64,000 nucleotides of DNA from Parvibaculum sp. (lineage in GTDB: Bacteria > Pseudomonadota > Alphaproteobacteria > Parvibaculales > Parvibaculaceae), in NCBI GenBank assembly GCA_017642695.1, contig JAEPQD010000002.1:806001-870000 (forward strand). Reading direction: 5' to 3'. The notes beneath the pieces are model-generated. The model had not been told where the DNA came from, made no database searches, and was given only the letters and a program-made list of their open reading frames with translations. Positions 7,329-16,608 of the stretch are shown here, piece after piece (within the stretch, counting starts at the first letter, position 1; the number at the start of each line of letters is the position of its first letter). The position numbers were made by a program, and so were the translations under genes.

Positions 7329-8762
7329 ATGTCGAAACCCTTTCCCGACAACCCGTTTCTGAGAGAGAACTTCGCGCCGGTGATGGCGGAGTGCGATGCG
7401 CCCGACCTCATTGTGAGCGAAGGCGAACTGCCTTTCGATCTCGCGGGTACGCTTTACCGCAACGGACCGAACCCGATGTTTCCGCCGCTCGGCAACAAGC
7501 ATCACTGGTTTCTCGGCGAAGGCATGATCCACGCGATTCATGTGGAAGGCGGCAGGGCGAGCTATCGCAACCGCTGGGTGCGCACCGAGCAATACGAGGC
7601 GCAGCGCAAGGCGGGCGAGCGGCTGGTGCCGACGGGCTTCGGCGAGGCGGCGGTTGAGGGCGCGGAAGGCATCAAGCGCAATGTCGCGAACACCAATGTC
7701 GTCTGGCACGCGGGCAAGCTGCTGGCGCTCGACGAGGGCAATTCGCCCGTCGCGATGAACGGCGACACGCTGACGACGGATGGTTCGTGGACCTTCGAAG
7801 GCAAATATGAAGGGCCGATGACGGCGCATCCGAAGTTCAATCCGCGCACGGGCGAGATGCATTTCTTCGGCTACATGGCGGCGGGTCCGGGCAGCCCCGA
7901 CATTTCCTACCAGGTGGTCGACCGCAACGGGAAGCTCACGCGCAGCGACATGTTCAAGGCACCTTACGCGAGCATGGTGCATGACTTCATCGTGACCGAC
8001 GAGCATGTGATCTTTCCGATCTTTCCGGCGACGATCGACGTCGAGCGCATCATGAAGGGCGGGCCGACGATCGCGTGGGATCCCGATGCCGGCACGCATA
8101 TCGGCATCATGGCGCGCGATGCTTCCGTCGACACGGTGCGCTGGTTCAAGGGCGATCCCTGCTATGTCTATCACCCGATGAATGCCTGGACGTCTCACGA
8201 AGGCGGGCGGACGCGGGTTCATGCCGACGTGATGAAATACAGCCGTGTGCCGCTCTTCCCCGATGCGGACGGGAAGAAGGCGCCGAGCGATCTCTCCGAC
8301 GAACAGGGCCTGCTGGTGCGGTGGACCTTCGATCTCGACGGCAATTCCGATACTTACACGGAAGAACAACTGACCGATCTTGGTGGCGAGTTCCCGCGCT
8401 TCGACGAGCGGTTCGCGGGACATGGCTACCGGCACGGCTTTTACGCCGCGATGAACCGGCCGAAGGAGCAGAAGGGTTCGTCCTACGACACGCTCGTTCA
8501 TATCGACCTCGAGACCGGCAAGCGCAAGGCGTGGGAGCCGGGCAAGGGACGGTATGTGCATGAGCCCGTTTTCGTGCCGCGCAAGGCGGATGCGGCAGAG
8601 GGCGACGGCTATATCGTTTCGCTTGTCTACGACAGCACCCGCAACCTCAGCGACTTCATCGTTCTCGATGCGGACGATCTTTCGAAGGGTCCGGTCGCGC
8701 GGGTCGAACTGCCGTCGCGGGTGCCCTTCGGCTTTCACGGCAACTGGCGCGGGGCGGCCTGA
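7329..8762 (+). CDS. Carotenoid-cleavage-oxygenase family protein
   Basis: 477 residues, the normal length for this seven-bladed propeller family. The four iron-binding histidines are present: His167 (TAHPKFNP), His218 (SMVHDFIVT), His282 (YHPMNAW) and His470 (FGFHGNW). The N-terminal LYRNGPNP and FLGEGMIHAI segments are also diagnostic. Bacterial members cleave stilbenes, lignin-derived phenylpropenes or carotenoids with O2. No carotenoid genes are near, so a lignostilbene or isoeugenol-like substrate is as likely. Regulated by the divergent TetR, with promoter and operator candidates visible. Confidence 0.93.
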   Translation: MSKPFPDNPFLRENFAPVMAECDAPDLIVSEGELPFDLAGTLYRNGPNPMFPPLGNKHHWFLGEGMIHAIHVEGGRASYRNRWVRTEQYEAQRKAGERLVPTGFGEAAVEGAEGIKRNVANTNVVWHAGKLLALDEGNSPVAMNGDTLTTDGSWTFEGKYEGPMTAHPKFNPRTGEMHFFGYMAAGPGSPDISYQVVDRNGKLTRSDMFKAPYASMVHDFIVTDEHVIFPIFPATIDVERIMKGGPTIAWDPDAGTHIGIMARDASVDTVRWFKGDPCYVYHPMNAWTSHEGGRTRVHADVMKYSRVPLFPDADGKKAPSDLSDEQGLLVRWTFDLDGNSDTYTEEQLTDLGGEFPRFDERFAGHGYRHGFYAAMNRPKEQKGSSYDTLVHIDLETGKRKAWEPGKGRYVHEPVFVPRKADAAEGDGYIVSLVYDSTRNLSDFIVLDADDLSKGPVARVELPSRVPFGFHGNWRGAA

Positions 8763-8793
8763 AAGGTTCCCAAGCGGGGATAAATCGCGGCGA

Positions 8794-8826
8794 CTGTCAC
8801 ACGACTGTCATTGAAACGTCATGAAT
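8794..8826 (+). promoter_or_regulatory. Pho-box-like triple direct repeat
   Basis: Three 11-bp units in register: CTGTCAC-ACGA, CTGTCAT-TGAA, ACGTCAT-GAAT. The PhoB consensus is repeated CTGTCAT with 4-base spacers, so the match is close. It points into the non-coding gap rather than at a gene start. Confidence 0.5.
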
Positions 8827-8952
8827 GATTCGTGTGTGCGGCGATGTGCGTTCATGGGCACATAAGAATGTGCACATGAGTGTGCGTCTCCGTGTTTTCG
8901 TGCATCCGAGTGTGCATCGAAAGACGTCGAGGGAGTACATCGCCGAGAGACC

Positions 8953-9005
8953 AATGGGTCCCGGGGACCGCGGCTTTCGCCGGGACAGGTAATCCCCAGG
9001 ATGAC
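8953..9005. repeat. REP-like palindromic element
   Basis: Contains CGGCTTTCGCCGGGA and AGGATGAC, matching the core of the short palindromes common between genes of Alphaproteobacteria and the cleaner copy at 53302-53321 in this window. This copy has an insertion inside the left arm. Confidence 0.5.
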
Positions 9006-9047
9006 ACCTTTGTTCTGGCGAAGGCAGAGCGTCAAAAGTGGAACCGA

Positions 9048-9647
9048 TCAGAAAAGCGGTTCCTCGTAGACCGGTTCGCCGCCGAGGCGGAGCTGCTTGA
9101 TGGCGGCGGTGCCGTCCTCGTCGAGGGCCACGTCGACGGTGAGATTGCCGGCGTTGCGCTCGTCTTCCAGAACGCGGCCTTCGCCTTCGGGCACGAAATA
9201 GCTTTCGATGCCGTAGTCCACATTGGCCGTGCCGCAATCCGGGCAGGGGAACTCCTCCTCCGTGTCCGGAGTATCGGTGACGGGCGCGCGCTCGAGGACA
9301 TAGGAGATGCGGCCGCGGATGACGGCGTTGCCGGGTTTCGGCTCGGGCCGCTCGGACCAGACCGCCACGGGCTTCCAGACGTCGGCGCCGGGCGCAAGTT
9401 CGACGAAGACGGTATCCCCGGACGCAAAGTCGTCGTCGCCTGCGAGGTCGTCGAGCGCGAGGCGCGAGATGGCGTAGTTCAGGATCACGTAGTCGCCGCG
9501 GAAGATGTCGCGCGGATCGACGGGCTCGGTTTCGAGGGTGACGACGGTGTCGGAGCGGAGCAGCGAGACGCGGTCCCAGACCATCGCCATGAGGAAGAGC
9601 GACTGCCCGACGACAAGGGCGAGAACGGCAAGAGCGAAGCGGTTCAT
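9048..9647 (-). CDS. GDYXXLXY-domain protein
   Basis: 199 residues: one N-terminal transmembrane helix (LAVLALVVGQSLFLMAMVW), then the name-giving GDYVILNY motif at 51-58 after DPRDIFR. A CPDC pair (about 135-138) is an addition that could bind metal or form a disulphide. The function is unknown; the domain is habitually encoded next to DUF2157 membrane proteins, as here, with a 4-base overlap. The start ATG at 9645-9647 lies within the end of that gene. Confidence 0.88.
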   Translation of the reverse strand: MNRFALAVLALVVGQSLFLMAMVWDRVSLLRSDTVVTLETEPVDPRDIFRGDYVILNYAISRLALDDLAGDDDFASGDTVFVELAPGADVWKPVAVWSERPEPKPGNAVIRGRISYVLERAPVTDTPDTEEEFPCPDCGTANVDYGIESYFVPEGEGRVLEDERNAGNLTVDVALDEDGTAAIKQLRLGGEPVYEEPLF

Positions 9648-10936
9648 GACGCGCCTCCATCCGCCAGCTTGACGAGGCGGCGGCGCATGCGCTCCATGAA
9701 CAGGGCCCCCACGATCAGGAGGATGCCGCCAAGCGCGAAGAAGAGCGCTGTATCGAGCAGCGTGTTGAGCGTCTCGAAGTAGAGCCAGAGCACTTCCGCC
9801 CCGAAGGCGACGAAGCCGAAATTGACGGCGAAGCGGCTGTCGCGCGCCGTGCCGTAGGAAACGAGCCAGGCAGCAAGCGCGAGGAAGAGCGCGGCGTAGA
9901 GCCAGGGGATGAGCGCGGGCGCGGCGTTCTGAAGCGGCAGCCAGAGGAGCGAGAAGACGGCGATCGAGACGATGGCGCTGCCGTGCCGCGCGTCGATGCG
10001 GCCGCGCGTCAGGCAAAGGAAGGCGAGCGCGCCGACAACGATCACCGGTACCAGGACGATGAGGGACCAGAGCGCGGCGCTTTCTTCAGGCGTGGTGCCG
10101 CCGGGGTCGAGCTGCAAGATCCAGAAGATCACGAAGGTAGCGACGATGGCGTAAGCCTCGGCGGCGGAAGCGAAGCGCGGTGCGCGCGATGAAAAGAGGA
10201 TGGCGGCAAGCCAGATGGCGAGCGCTTCAAGGATCAGGAAGACCGCGATGTGTTCCGGGGCGATGGCGAAGGTATTGGAGATCGCGTCCACGTTGATCGC
10301 CTGCCAGAGGATCAGCGACAGGAGCGAGAGGTGGAAGCCCGGCAGCCATGCGAGCCGGAGCGCGAGCGCCGCACCGGCGAGCCAGACGATCCAGAAGGCC
10401 CAATGGGGAGACCCCTCGTCGAGCTGGACGGCGAACACGGTCCAGAAGACGGAAAGAAGAATGCCGAGGGCGAGGGCAGGGCGCGAGGGGAGTGCCCAAG
10501 CGGCCGCGAGCGCGGCGATGCACCAGGCGAGAACGCCCCCCGGGTCGTCGGTGCGGATGTGATAGATCTGCGCGATCAGCATGATGCCGCCGCCGAAGAG
10601 GCCGAGGCCTATGAGGATGGCGGCCTGAGCGAAGGCGGGATGGCCGCGCCGTTCAAGCGGAATGGCGGCGAGCCAGGCGGCCGACATGGCGACGAAGATC
10701 GCGATGAGCTTGGCGAGCTTCGGAATCTCATACCAGTTGGCGGCGACGAAACTCATGACCGCGAAGCCGATCAGCACCGCGCCCAAAACGGCGAGGATGG
10801 CAGGCATGCGGCGCGTCGAGGGCCGCTCCTCCGCCGATTTCAGGATCTGTTCGGCATTGGCCGGCGTGACCCAGCCGCGCTCGATCCAGAGCTCGAGGTC
10901 GCTTTGCAGTTTGTGGAGATAGGCGCGTTGCCACAT
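9644..10936 (-). CDS. DUF2157 multi-pass membrane protein
   Basis: 430 residues. The N-terminal soluble part (LQSDLELWIERGWVTPANAEQIL) is the DUF2157 start; about 12 hydrophobic helices follow from residue 45. Conserved features include VMSFVAANWYEIPKLAKL and GGGIMLIAQIYHI. Role unknown; forms a two-gene unit with the GDYXXLXY protein. Confidence 0.88.
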   Translation of the reverse strand: MWQRAYLHKLQSDLELWIERGWVTPANAEQILKSAEERPSTRRMPAILAVLGAVLIGFAVMSFVAANWYEIPKLAKLIAIFVAMSAAWLAAIPLERRGHPAFAQAAILIGLGLFGGGIMLIAQIYHIRTDDPGGVLAWCIAALAAAWALPSRPALALGILLSVFWTVFAVQLDEGSPHWAFWIVWLAGAALALRLAWLPGFHLSLLSLILWQAINVDAISNTFAIAPEHIAVFLILEALAIWLAAILFSSRAPRFASAAEAYAIVATFVIFWILQLDPGGTTPEESAALWSLIVLVPVIVVGALAFLCLTRGRIDARHGSAIVSIAVFSLLWLPLQNAAPALIPWLYAALFLALAAWLVSYGTARDSRFAVNFGFVAFGAEVLWLYFETLNTLLDTALFFALGGILLIVGALFMERMRRRLVKLADGGAS

Positions 10937-11217
10937 GGGTGAGTCGCTTCTTCCAATTGAGCGCGAATATGACCGGAGGATTGGGACTCAACCAAGGCGG
11001 CCGCGATTATCCGGCAGCAGACGGGGAAGTCAAAGCTGGACCCGCAAGCGGGTCCGGAAAGGGCAGATTCCTGCGATTTGCATGTATCTCCTTGTCGTAT
11101 GCGGCGGAATGTCGCATCATTTCATGCGGGCGGTGGCCCGTGCGGTTTGGGGAGACCGTTGCGGCGGGGCCGGTTTCTTTGGGTTTTGGATTTCGGCCGG
11201 ACACTGGAGGAGACGCC
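10937..11217. other. 281-base divergent promoter region
   Basis: Lies between the DUF2157 gene and the CBS gene. It holds a perfect hairpin GGACCCGC-AA-GCGGGTCC at 11038-11055. No supported small gene; open frames running through it are extensions of the CBS frame. Confidence 0.5.
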
Positions 11218-11646
11218 ATGAATGTTGCCACGATACTGAAGGCCAAAGGCTCCGATGTGGCGACGGTGAAGCCCACCGTCACGCTGGGCGAGGCTGCGGT
11301 GCTCTTGAGCGAGAGACGGATCGGCGCCGTGGTGGTGATGGAGGACCGGAAGGTTCTCGGCATCGTCTCCGAGCGCGACATCGTGAAGGCCGTGGCGCGG
11401 AATGCAGGCGAGGCGCTGAAGGCGCCGGTGCGCGACGTCATGACTTCGCGCGTCATCACCTGCAGCCTCAACGACTCGGTCGACGAGCTCATGGATTCGA
11501 TGACGACGGGCCGCTTCCGGCACCTGCCGGTGATCGAGAACGGCGAGCTTGCCGGGATCATCTCCATCGGCGACGTGGTGAAGCACCGGATCGCGGAGAC
11601 GGTGATGGAGACGGAGGCGATGCGCCTCTATATCGCCAACGGCTGA
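11218..11646 (+). CDS. CBS-pair domain protein
   Basis: 142 residues made of two CBS modules: MNVATILKAKG..VKPTVTLGEAAVLLSERRIGAVVVM..VLGIVSERDIV (about 1-60) and VRDVMTSRVITC..DELMDSMTTGRFRHLPVIENGELAGIISIGDVV (about 70-125). CBS pairs bind adenine nucleotides such as AMP or NAD and act as energy sensors; stand-alone forms like this one are widespread in Alphaproteobacteria. The ATG at 11218 is preceded by TGGAGGAGAC. Convergent with the patatin gene, 8 bases apart. Confidence 0.93.
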   Translation: MNVATILKAKGSDVATVKPTVTLGEAAVLLSERRIGAVVVMEDRKVLGIVSERDIVKAVARNAGEALKAPVRDVMTSRVITCSLNDSVDELMDSMTTGRFRHLPVIENGELAGIISIGDVVKHRIAETVMETEAMRLYIANG

Positions 11647-11654
11647 TCTGCCCG

Positions 11655-12737
11655 CTAGCGCACGATTTCGATGATTTCGCGAATTTGAGGAACGGCTTCC
11701 TCGGCGGCTTCCTCGCCGAGACGGATCAGTTCGTCCGCGCGGTCGAAATCCAGCAGACTCAAATGTCCAACCTTCGGCGCGATCATGATGTCCGGCGGGT
11801 CGCCCGCCATGCGCATGCGCGCGAGTCTGTCCTGCACAATGTTCAATGAAGCGAGCATGACGCTTGCGATGCCCGGTTCGCGCTGACGGCTGCCGATGAC
11901 GCGGCGCATCAGTTCCTTCTCCGGTGTCTGCGGCTTCCAGCGCAGGCCCTTGAGACGTTCGCGGATACGGCTTGCGACCGGCGCGGGGCCCTCGCCGTCC
12001 GCAGGCGCGGCTTCGGCGATTTCTTCCTGCAGGGCCTCGACTTCCTCGCTTTCCTCCATGTGCTCCTCGAGTTCGCGGAAGAGATCGTCTTCCGGCATGA
12101 CGGGGGCGGAGGAGTGGAGATAGCCGGGGAACGCCGCTTCATGCGCGCGGCGGCGGGCGGCGGGATCGAAGGGGTCGTTGTTGAGATTGACCGCAATCAG
12201 AACCCGGGCGCCCAGCGCGCGGGCGACCGAGACGGGCACGGGGTTCACCAATGCGCCGTCGATCAGCCAGCGGCCGTCCATGGCGACAGGGGCGAAGACG
12301 CCAGGCAGCGCATAGGAAGCGCGAATGGCCTGAATGAGATTGCCCTTGTGAAGCCAGAGTTCGTGGCCGGTGGTGAGTTCGGTCGCGACGCCGACGAAGG
12401 TGCGCGGCAAATCCTCGACACGGATGTCGGCGAGATGTTCGCGCATCAATTCGGCAAGCTTGCTGTCGCCGATAAGGCCAGAGGAGCGGAAGCGGAGATC
12501 AAGCAGGGAAAGCATGCGCCGCCGCGTCAGCGAGCGGGCGAAGTCTTCCAGCGGGTCGAGCTTGTTCGCCGCGTGGCAGCCGCCGACCAGAGCACCGATG
12601 GAGGTGCCGGAGATGATGTCGGCCTCGATGCCCGCGCGCGACAAGGCACGAAGGACGCCAATATGCGTCCAGCCGCGCGCCACACCGGCGCCAAGTGCAA
12701 TGCCGATCTTGGGACGGGGCATGCGGAACTGCTTCAT
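11655..12737 (-). CDS. Patatin-like phospholipase (RssA type)
   Basis: 360 residues. The Ser-Asp dyad is clear: nucleophile Ser46 in GTSIGAL and Asp160 in IDGALVNP. The oxyanion-hole loop is GAGVARG (16-22). After the catalytic core (about 1-210) there is an acidic stretch rich in Glu (about 225-250, EEHMEESEEVEALQEEI) and a C-terminal helical region. RssA-type proteins hydrolyse acyl esters at membranes; the physiological substrate is not established. No signal peptide, so cytoplasmic. Confidence 0.92.
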   Translation of the reverse strand: MKQFRMPRPKIGIALGAGVARGWTHIGVLRALSRAGIEADIISGTSIGALVGGCHAANKLDPLEDFARSLTRRRMLSLLDLRFRSSGLIGDSKLAELMREHLADIRVEDLPRTFVGVATELTTGHELWLHKGNLIQAIRASYALPGVFAPVAMDGRWLIDGALVNPVPVSVARALGARVLIAVNLNNDPFDPAARRRAHEAAFPGYLHSSAPVMPEDDLFRELEEHMEESEEVEALQEEIAEAAPADGEGPAPVASRIRERLKGLRWKPQTPEKELMRRVIGSRQREPGIASVMLASLNIVQDRLARMRMAGDPPDIMIAPKVGHLSLLDFDRADELIRLGEEAAEEAVPQIREIIEIVR

Positions 12738-12862
12738 GGACAGGAACTACTCGAAAGATGGTACAGGGCCGCGCCGGAGAGGCGGCGGCTTTTTTCTATA
12801 TGGAGGTCAAATGTGACCGAAATCGAGCATGGGCCGTGGCGCCTGAACGGAAGATGAATCGG

Positions 12863-13285
12863 TCAGAGCTTCGCCGTGCCGGTGTGTTCGAGGACGGCCG
12901 GCTTGCCCTGCGGTACGCGGCGGTAGAAGCAGGAGCGGTAGCCGACATGGCAGCAGCCGCCATCGCCCGCGACGTCGACTTTCAGCCAAACAGTGTCCTG
13001 ATCGCAATCGGTGCGCAGTTCAACGACGGTCTGGATCTGGCCCGAGGTGTCGCCCTTGTGCCAGAGCTCGTTCCGCGAGCGGCTCCAGTACCAGGCCTCG
13101 CCGGTCTCGATGGTGCGGGCAAGGGCTTCCGCGTTCATCCAGGCAACCATGAGGAGGTCGCCAGTCTTCGCGTCGGTCGCGACGGCGGTGATGAGGCCGT
13201 CCGAATCGAATTTCGGCGAGAAGGACGTGCCTTCCTCGATCTCTTCCTTCATGCCGCGGGGGGCGAAGGGGGATGTGCCGGTCAT
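12863..13285 (-). CDS. hisI: Phosphoribosyl-AMP cyclohydrolase
   Basis: 140 residues from the ATG at 13283-13285. Opens the purine ring of phosphoribosyl-AMP in step 3 of histidine synthesis. Key motifs: [33 protein letters not shown], the metal site [13 protein letters not shown] and the Cys pair [14 protein letters not shown]. It is the HisI domain only, with HisE encoded elsewhere. Longer starts at 13318 and 13294 run into the folE terminator, which argues for the shorter form. No other his genes are nearby; it follows folE on the same strand. Confidence 0.95.
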   Translation of the reverse strand: MTGTSPFAPRGMKEEIEEGTSFSPKFDSDGLITAVATDAKTGDLLMVAWMNAEALARTIETGEAWYWSRSRNELWHKGDTSGQIQTVVELRTDCDQDTVWLKVDVAGDGGCCHVGYRSCFYRRVPQGKPAVLEHTGTAKL

Positions 13286-13303
13286 GTCTCTCATTCCCAA
13301 ATG

Positions 13304-13337
13304 AAAAGGCCCCGCCATTCAGATGAAGGCGGGGCCT
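13304..13337 (-). terminator. Intrinsic terminator of folE
   Basis: On the minus strand a perfect 9-bp stem GGCCCCGCC / GGCGGGGCC (13308-13316 with 13328-13336, 11-base loop) is followed by TTTTCATTT. It separates folE from hisI, so hisI must have its own promoter or depend on read-through. Confidence 0.85.
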
Positions 13338-13364
13338 CTTGTCAAAGCGCCTGACTTGTCAGGC

Positions 13365-14033
13365 TCAGTATCCGCGGATCATCTGCATGAACCGGGCTTC
13401 CATGCGGGGGTCGTCGCGGAAGACGCCGGTGAACTGTGTGGTGATGGTGGCGACATCCGGCTTCTTGATGCCGCGCGTCGTCATGCACTGATGCTTCGCC
13501 TCGATGAGGATGGCGACGCCCTGCGGCTGCAGCGCGGCATTGATCGTGTCCGCGATCTGGGCCGTCATCGTCTCCTGCGTCTGAAGACGGCGGGCATAGA
13601 TCTCGATGACGCGGGCAAGCTTGGAAATGCCGACGACCTTCTTGGTCGGCACATAGGCGATATGCGCACGGCCGAGAATCGCCACCATGTGATGCTCGCA
13701 ATGCGACTCGATGTTGATGTCGCGGAGCATCACCATGTCCTGATAGCCCTCGACTTCCTCGAAGGTGCGGGTGAGCTCCTTGTAGGGGTCGATCTCGTAG
13801 CCCTCGAAGAATTCCTCGTAGGCACGCACGACGCGACCGGGCGTGTCGATCAGGCCCTCGCGGTCCGGATTGTCGCCGGCCCAGGCGATCAGCGTGCGCA
13901 CGGCGGCTTCCGCTTCCTCGCGGCTCGGCTTCTTCACCTCAGCGAGACGCTCGTTCCCGCCCTGGGCCCGAAGCCCATCAACTGCAGCATTCATGTCCAT
14001 TCGACCAATCTCGTTTAGGGGTTTCCCGGCCAT
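13365..14033 (-). CDS. folE: GTP cyclohydrolase I
   Basis: 222 residues. Converts GTP to 7,8-dihydroneopterin triphosphate, the first step to tetrahydrofolate. Zinc ligands are in [13 protein letters not shown] and [10 protein letters not shown] (Cys and His in both); substrate residues lie in [13 protein letters not shown] and [20 protein letters not shown]. The ATG at 14033 is preceded by AAGGG at good spacing; in-frame ATGs at residues 12 and 14 are less likely. The N-terminal 35 residues are a variable extension. Gene ends at a clear terminator. Confidence 0.97.
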   Translation of the reverse strand: MAGKPLNEIGRMDMNAAVDGLRAQGGNERLAEVKKPSREEAEAAVRTLIAWAGDNPDREGLIDTPGRVVRAYEEFFEGYEIDPYKELTRTFEEVEGYQDMVMLRDINIESHCEHHMVAILGRAHIAYVPTKKVVGISKLARVIEIYARRLQTQETMTAQIADTINAALQPQGVAILIEAKHQCMTTRGIKKPDVATITTQFTGVFRDDPRMEARFMQMIRGY

Positions 14034-14548
14034 ACCGCCCTTCTCGAGGGGAGGTTTGTCCGGTTCAAGTCACAGGCCAATTCCTCAGGAAACCGACCTG
14101 TTTTGCCCATCAAGCACGGGGTCTTATGCCATGCTGTAGCTGATGTGACATCGTCTCAACCATGCATATAACGTTGCAGAAACGGGCTATCAAGGGCGGT
14201 GGAACCATCACAAAGCGCAATATGACCGCCCTCAGCCCGGCACGGTCTTGCTCATGATACGCGGGATTCCGCCGGTTGGATCGCTCTGCGGCCCCGGGTT
14301 TGGTTAATTCTTAAAACTTGCCGGGGATGATCGGTTTCGCTAACAACGGGGCGGAAGCGGCCGATGCCGCGAGATGGCCCTGAAAGGTTTGACGGGTATG
14401 ACGCGCCGGACGACATGTTGTCGAACTTGCCCCTGCCGCTGCGGCACGAGCCGCCGCGCGCATGCGCGTTTCACCGCCATCTGAAGGCCCGTCACGAGGC
14501 GGGCTTGACGAGGCGAAGCCCAAGCCGACCGACCTCAAGGCCATTCCG
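14034..14548. other. 515-base divergent region between folE and cysS
   Basis: No supported gene. It contains a 7-bp inverted repeat GGGCGGT (14194-14200) / ACCGCCC (14225-14231) and an AT-rich block near 14303-14320 (GGTTAATTCTTAAAAC) that may be a promoter element for cysS. The cysS frame stays open back to 14462 but the family start is at 14549. Confidence 0.5.
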
Positions 14549-15955
14549 ATGAAGACCCAGCCGAACAAACCGAAGCTCTCCCTCTACAATACGCTGACGC
14601 GCAAGAAGGAAGTCTTCGAGCCCGCGGACCCGAACCGCGTGACGATGTATGTGTGCGGCCCGACGGTCTACAACCATGCGCATATCGGCAATGCGCGGCC
14701 GGCGGTCGTGTTCGACGTGCTGGCGCGGCTGCTCAAGCGGCTCTACCCGCATGTCATCTATGCGCGGAACATCACCGACATCGAGGACAAGATCATCGCG
14801 GCCGCGAAGGAGCAGGGCGTCGATATCTCGGTGGTGACGGAGAAATACGCCGATATCTACCGGAACGACATGGGCGTGCTGGGCGTGCTGCGCCCGGACC
14901 TCGAGCCGAAGGCGACGGAGACGATCGCCGAGATGATCCAGATGATGGAGCGGCTGATCGAGGCGGGGCACGCCTACGCCGCGGAAGGCCATGTGCTCTT
15001 CAACGTGCCGAGCTATGCCGACTACGGGAAGCTTTCGGGCCGCGACCGCGACGACATGGTGGCGGGCGCGCGGGTGGAAGTCGCACCCTACAAGAAGGAC
15101 GCGGCGGACTTCGTGCTCTGGAAGCCGAGCGCGGACGACCAGCCGGGCTGGGAGAGCCCCTGGGGCCGCGGAAGGCCGGGCTGGCACATCGAATGCTCGG
15201 CGATGATCGAGAAACATCTCGGGCAGACCATCGACATTCACGGCGGCGGCATCGACCTGCAGTTCCCGCATCACGAGAACGAGGTGGCGCAGTCGGCCTG
15301 CTCGCATGGCGGCGCACCGCTCGCGCGCTTCTGGCTGCACAACGGCTTCGTGAACATGGGCACGGAAAAGATGTCGAAGTCGCTCGGCAATGTGCTGCTC
15401 GTTCACGAGCTGATCGAACAGGCGCCGGGCGAAGCAATCCGCCTCGCGCTGCTCGCGGGCCATTACCGCCAGCCGCTCGAGTGGACCGAGGAGGGACTGG
15501 CGCAGGCGAAGCGCATGCTCGACCGGCTCTACGGCGCGCTCCGGGGGCTCGCCGATGTGCAGGCGGAGGCGACGAACGACGCCGTGCCCGAGGCCTTCAT
15601 GGAAGCATTGATGGACGACCTCAACACGCCGAAGGCGCTGGCGGAACTGTTCGCCATCGCGAAACGCGCGAACACGGAGACGGACCCAGGGACGCGCGCG
15701 CTGCTGAAGGCGGAGTTGATCGGCGCGGGGCGGCTCATCGGCATCCTCGACATGGATCCCGAAGCCTGGTTTGCAGGCGCGGGGGCGGCTTCCCATATAG
15801 ACGGGGAAGAGATCGAGCGGCTGATCGCCGCCCGGAATGACGCCCGCAAGGCGAAGGATTTCGCGGAGGCCGACCGCATCCGCGACGAACTTGCCGCCAA
15901 GGGCATTCAGATCGAAGATGGGCCGCAAGGCACAAGCTGGAGAGTGGCGAGCTAG
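14549..15955 (+). CDS. cysS: Cysteinyl-tRNA synthetase
   Basis: 468 residues, the normal length. Class I synthetase charging tRNA-Cys. Zinc ligand Cys36 in [10 protein letters not shown], the HIGN signature at 45-48, and KMSKS at 274-278 ([10 protein letters not shown]). The middle motif GWHIECSAM carries a further zinc Cys and HHENEVAQS the zinc His/Glu. A C-terminal DALR/anticodon-binding domain follows. The next gene starts one base after the stop, indicating co-transcription with the Fe-S scaffold gene. Confidence 0.97.
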   Translation: MKTQPNKPKLSLYNTLTRKKEVFEPADPNRVTMYVCGPTVYNHAHIGNARPAVVFDVLARLLKRLYPHVIYARNITDIEDKIIAAAKEQGVDISVVTEKYADIYRNDMGVLGVLRPDLEPKATETIAEMIQMMERLIEAGHAYAAEGHVLFNVPSYADYGKLSGRDRDDMVAGARVEVAPYKKDAADFVLWKPSADDQPGWESPWGRGRPGWHIECSAMIEKHLGQTIDIHGGGIDLQFPHHENEVAQSACSHGGAPLARFWLHNGFVNMGTEKMSKSLGNVLLVHELIEQAPGEAIRLALLAGHYRQPLEWTEEGLAQAKRMLDRLYGALRGLADVQAEATNDAVPEAFMEALMDDLNTPKALAELFAIAKRANTETDPGTRALLKAELIGAGRLIGILDMDPEAWFAGAGAASHIDGEEIERLIAARNDARKAKDFAEADRIRDELAAKGIQIEDGPQGTSWRVAS

Positions 15956-16456
15956 ATGCTCAACGAGATCTACAACAAGCGCATTCTCGAACTCGCATCG
16001 GACATCCCGCATGGCGAGCGGCTCGACGCGCCCGATGCCTCGGCGACGGCGGTCTCGAAGCTCTGCGGTTCGAAGGTGACGGTGGATGTGAAGCTTGACG
16101 CGCAAGGCCGGGTTGCCGATTACGGCGCCGACGTGAAGGCCTGTGCGCTGGGTCAGGCATCCAGCTCCATCATGGCGCGGCATGTGATCGGCGCGGACGC
16201 GAAGGAACTTCACGAGGTGGGCGCAGCCATGCGCGCCATGCTGAAGGAAGGCGGCGAACCGCCGCGCGACATCCATGGCGGCAAGTGGAAGGACCTCGAG
16301 GTGCTGGAGCCCGTCCGCGAGTACAAGGCGCGCCACGCCTCGACGCTGCTCGTGTTCGACGCGGTGGAAGAGGCGGTCGAGAAGGCGCTGGCCGAAAAGG
16401 GGAGTGGTACTGCCCAGCAGACCGGGACCCTCACTAGCACCGGCCCGGCCGCTTAA
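15956..16456 (+). CDS. Iron-sulfur cluster scaffold-like protein (IscU/NifU N-terminal fold)
   Basis: 166 residues. The start LNEIYNKRILELASDIPHGERL and the Cys-containing loops SKLCGSKVTVDV (Cys37) and KACALGQASSSIMARHVIG (Cys63) match the U-type scaffold fold. The third cluster cysteine of IscU is replaced: the conserved position reads REYKARHAST with His127. This His form is common in an alphaproteobacterial subgroup usually encoded beside YidD and its role in cluster assembly is untested here. C-terminal 20 residues are a disordered Thr/Gly tail. Directly follows cysS. Confidence 0.85.
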   Translation: MLNEIYNKRILELASDIPHGERLDAPDASATAVSKLCGSKVTVDVKLDAQGRVADYGADVKACALGQASSSIMARHVIGADAKELHEVGAAMRAMLKEGGEPPRDIHGGKWKDLEVLEPVREYKARHASTLLVFDAVEEAVEKALAEKGSGTAQQTGTLTSTGPAA

Positions 16457-16517
16457 GGACGGGCCCCGCCGCTCCCGCGTTTCCGCCCGGGCGGCTCAAT
16501 ATCCCAGACGAATCAGA

Positions 16518-16566
16518 CGGATAGGCCGAATGGCGCTCGCTGCGCCTGCGAGTTGTGCCTTATCCG
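16518..16566. repeat. Nested inverted repeat upstream of yidD
   Basis: CGGATA (16518-16523) pairs with TATCCG (16561-16566), enclosing GGCGC-TCGCT-GCGCC (16532-16546). It sits in the 150-base gap between the scaffold gene and yidD and has no T-run, so it is a structured leader or spacer rather than a simple terminator. Confidence 0.4.
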
Positions 16567-16608
16567 ATTAGAAGCTAACAAGTGCGTGTAACAAGGGACA
16601 CTCATCCC

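Larger units (their letters stand above)
8763..9047. other. 285-base non-coding gap with Pho-box-like array, hairpin and REP-like element
   Basis: Between two convergent genes, so no promoter is expected here, yet it contains a three-unit 11-bp direct repeat (8794-8826), an 11-bp hairpin with one mismatch and loop AAGA (CATGGGCACAT at 8853-8863 with ATGTGCACATG at 8868-8878), several degenerate GTGTGCG copies (8831-8915) and a REP-like segment (8953-9005). No protein-coding frame is credible. Confidence 0.6.

Noticed and set aside
12767..12796. Plus-strand terminator-like GC stem followed by T6
   Set aside because: The stem is imperfect and no plus-strand gene precedes it; the flanking genes are on the minus strand.
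14492..16336. 614-residue open frame on the minus strand
   Set aside because: Antisense to cysS and the scaffold gene, both certain.
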